Below the pieces are notes generated by a model. It searched no databases and was not told the origin of the DNA. It saw nothing but the letters and a program-made list of their open reading frames with translations. Positions 5,351-6,678 of a stretch of 6,678 nucleotides of DNA are shown here, piece after piece (the stretch's first letter is position 1; each line of letters begins with the position of its first letter). A program made the position numbers and the translations under genes. Source of the DNA: Chitinophaga pinensis (lineage in GTDB: Bacteria > Bacteroidota > Bacteroidia > Flavobacteriales_D > Crocinitomicaceae); NCBI GenBank assembly GCA_945870115.1, contig CAMBRH010000200.1, forward strand, positions 1 through 6,678. The letters are read 5' to 3'.

Positions 5351-6678
5351 CCTCACCAACTGCAAAAAACCTTCTTTTTTTATCGGAAAATCAAGTTTCA
5401 TTTTATCATTTTTTTCTATCAAATCAATTTCTAATTGATAAAAATAAACACCTTCACTTGCAGTTGCTGCGCCTGTCGAAGTACCATCCCAAATCGAAAC
5501 AAACTTAGCAAGTTGTGAAGATTTAGAATTTCCTTCAAAAACCACATTTCCCCAACGGTTCAAAATTAAATATTTCATGGAAATTGGGATATTTGCTGAA
5601 ATGCCAAAAATATCATTTACGGCATCATTATTTGGTGAAAAAATGTTTGGCATTTGAAGCATCAAACTATCGTAAACGTCTATTGTTAGAGCAAAAGTAT
5701 CGGCACACTTGGGATCATTTTGCCAAGCAATTAATTCAATTTCATACACGCCACTTGTGTCTGCTAAAAAGTTGGAAAAATTTGAGTTTTGTTGTTCTTC
5801 GTTTAAAAACCATTCGTAATTTGTTGCAAAAACAGACGAGTTTGTTAAATTAACATTTAAAGGCGCTGCTCCTGTACTTGGATTTGCAGAAAACAAAGCT
5901 TGAGTTGGATTTGAAACACCTACAAAAACAACACTATCTGTAACACAGCCATTGCCATCTTTTAAATGAACTGTCACAAAACCAGAATCTAAAGCAGAAA
6001 AAGATTTTGTATAGGTACTAGAAAAAACATAAGGATTATTATCTAATGCAAATTGCAAAGGCAAAACAGCGGTGTTTTGTCCAACAATAGTTAAAGCACC
6101 TGTTTCTAAACCACAAAGCGTTGGCGAAATGCTCAAACTTTTTATTTCTGGATTATCTTTTACACGAATACTTACTGGACGCACAACCGAGCAAGAATCA
6201 TTGTTCCATATTTGAACGGTAAAAACACGAGAACTATCTCCAGTAAAAATTGGGTTGGGACAGGTTGTACATGATAATACATCGGACGCTGAGCCTGTCG
6301 AAGTGTTCCATTCGTATTGTGTGCCGCCGCTGGCTGAGAGTTGTAGAGGCAAATTAGCACAAATTGTTGTGTCAGGGGATACGGAAACTGAGAATGTATC
6401 GCATGGGGAGGAGTAGGTAAGAAAAAATCCTGAGTAAATATTGTAGTGACCTTCAGAATTTGGGTATTCATATTCCAAAGACCAATCAAGTTGATTTTGA
6501 TTTACCATATAACTTGCAATATCTAAAATAGCATCGGAAGAATCTATTAAATTATCTGGAGTATCATCATCTAAGCCAAACAAATCATTTTCTTGAAAAT
6601 AAAAATGCCCTTTAGCTGCACCCCCTGGCCAATCAATGTTTACATTGTCTGTACCTTGAATTGTACCCACATTTATTC
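5348..6678 (-). CDS. T9SS-secreted surface protein with PKD/SprB-like modules and a gliding-motility CHU_C C-terminal domain; N-terminus off the right edge
   Basis: The minus-strand frame stays open to the window edge, so this is the C-terminal 442 residues of a larger exported protein; the GTG at 6670 is an internal codon. Modules in order (fragment numbering): about 1-92, an unassigned region rich in Asp, Asn and aromatic residues; about 95-172, an Ig/PKD-like repeat with the common Bacteroidota elements DTTIC, LSASGG and CTTCPNP; about 178-254, a SprB-like repeat ending GNGCVTDSV; about 258-334, a PKD domain (FSANPSTGAAPLNVNLTN onward); and about 337-442, the type B T9SS sorting domain, recognised by MPNIFSPNNDAVNDIF, LNRWGNVVFEG, IWDG, GVYFYQLE and the final KEGFLQLVR. 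Such proteins leave the cell through T9SS and act as adhesins or other surface proteins. The sorting motif has Ala where Gly is usual (NNDAVND). Two 17-bp GC-rich repeats lie inside the coding sequence. The signal peptide and any catalytic domain would be off the right edge, so the specific role is unknown. Confidence 0.93.
   Translation of the reverse strand, partial: INVGTIQGTDNVNIDWPGGAAKGHFYFQENDLFGLDDDTPDNLIDSSDAILDIASYMVNQNQLDWSLEYEYPNSEGHYNIYSGFFLTYSSPCDTFSVSVSPDTTICANLPLQLSASGGTQYEWNTSTGSASDVLSCTTCPNPIFTGDSSRVFTVQIWNNDSCSVVRPVSIRVKDNPEIKSLSISPTLCGLETGALTIVGQNTAVLPLQFALDNNPYVFSSTYTKSFSALDSGFVTVHLKDGNGCVTDSVVFVGVSNPTQALFSANPSTGAAPLNVNLTNSSVFATNYEWFLNEEQQNSNFSNFLADTSGVYEIELIAWQNDPKCADTFALTIDVYDSLMLQMPNIFSPNNDAVNDIFGISANIPISMKYLILNRWGNVVFEGNSKSSQLAKFVSIWDGTSTGAATASEGVYFYQLEIDLIEKNDKMKLDFPIKKEGFLQLVR
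5466..5482 (-). repeat. 17-bp GC-rich repeat, copy A, inside the surface-protein gene
   Basis: Read on the minus strand this is ACTTCGACAGGCGCAGC. It matches copy B (6288-6304) at 16 of 17 positions and has 11 G/C bases in an otherwise AT-rich region. It encodes T-S-T-G-A-A in the loop between IWDG and EGVYFY of the C-terminal sorting domain. Its core matches the CTTCGACAGGCTCAG type of dispersed repeat that I recall from Bacteroidota and other genomes; that link is from memory. Confidence 0.55.
6288..6304 (-). repeat. 17-bp GC-rich repeat, copy B, inside the surface-protein gene
   Basis: Read on the minus strand this is ACTTCGACAGGCTCAGC, in the same codon phase as copy A (5466-5482) and differing from it at one base. 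It encodes T-S-T-G-S-A inside the first Ig/PKD-like module. Compared with the usual W-x-P-x-T-G-L-S-C-T-x-C-P-N-P pattern of such modules, this protein has about five extra residues (SASDV) between TG and LSC, exactly where the repeat lies, which fits an in-frame insertion. Confidence 0.6.

Noticed and set aside
5584..6489. Open frames inside the surface-protein gene (5584-5853 on +, 6172-6489 on -)
   Set aside because: They overlap firmly identified domains in the correct frame and show no domain pattern of their own.
6668..6670. GTG at 6670 as the true start of the surface protein
   Set aside because: The frame continues to the window edge, there is no signal peptide after the GTG, and a T9SS cargo must have one.

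Overview
The window looks like a chromosomal segment from a Bacteroidota bacterium, most likely a member of the Flavobacteriia. The reasons are the very AT-rich DNA, a TAnnTTTG-type -7 promoter element in place of a classical -10, A-rich leaders without clear Shine-Dalgarno sequences, two lipobox-bearing lipoproteins, a compact Omp85 outer-membrane protein, and a secreted protein ending in a gliding-motility-associated (CHU_C type) C-terminal domain, the sorting signal of the type IX secretion system (T9SS). Nothing suggests a phage, plasmid, CRISPR array or intact transposon.

Layout. (1) Bases 1-2366, + strand: the C-terminal two thirds of the ferrous iron permease FeoB (its GTPase domain lies off the left edge). 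It is followed 20 bases later by a 58-residue FeoB-associated Cys-containing membrane protein, whose 3' end overlaps out of frame the start of a DPM1-like family 2 glycosyltransferase. These three form a probable operon. (2) Bases 2368-4056, - strand: a TamA-like Omp85 protein with three likely POTRA domains and a beta-barrel, convergent with the glycosyltransferase and separated from it by one base. (3) Bases 4057-4175: a short divergent promoter region. (4) Bases 4176-4359, + strand: a 45-residue lipoprotein with its own -7 element and a strong intrinsic terminator, so probably a monocistronic unit. (5) Bases 4437-5243, + strand: an unrecognised 268-residue lipoprotein. (6) Bases 5244-5347: a convergent spacer made of short direct and inverted repeats. 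(7) Bases 5348-6678, - strand: the C-terminal part of a large T9SS-secreted surface protein with Ig/PKD-like and SprB-like modules. Its coding sequence holds two near-identical 17-bp GC-rich repeats in the same reading frame.

Most genes here act at the cell envelope (iron uptake, glycan or lipid-linked sugar transfer, outer-membrane assembly, lipoproteins, a secreted adhesin-like protein). Only the feo-glycosyltransferase stretch looks co-transcribed. I see no undescribed multi-gene system. The points most worth a second look are the two in-frame repeats, the tiny CDAYG lipoprotein unit, the overlapping FeoB-accessory gene, the repeat-filled spacer and the orphan 268-residue lipoprotein.
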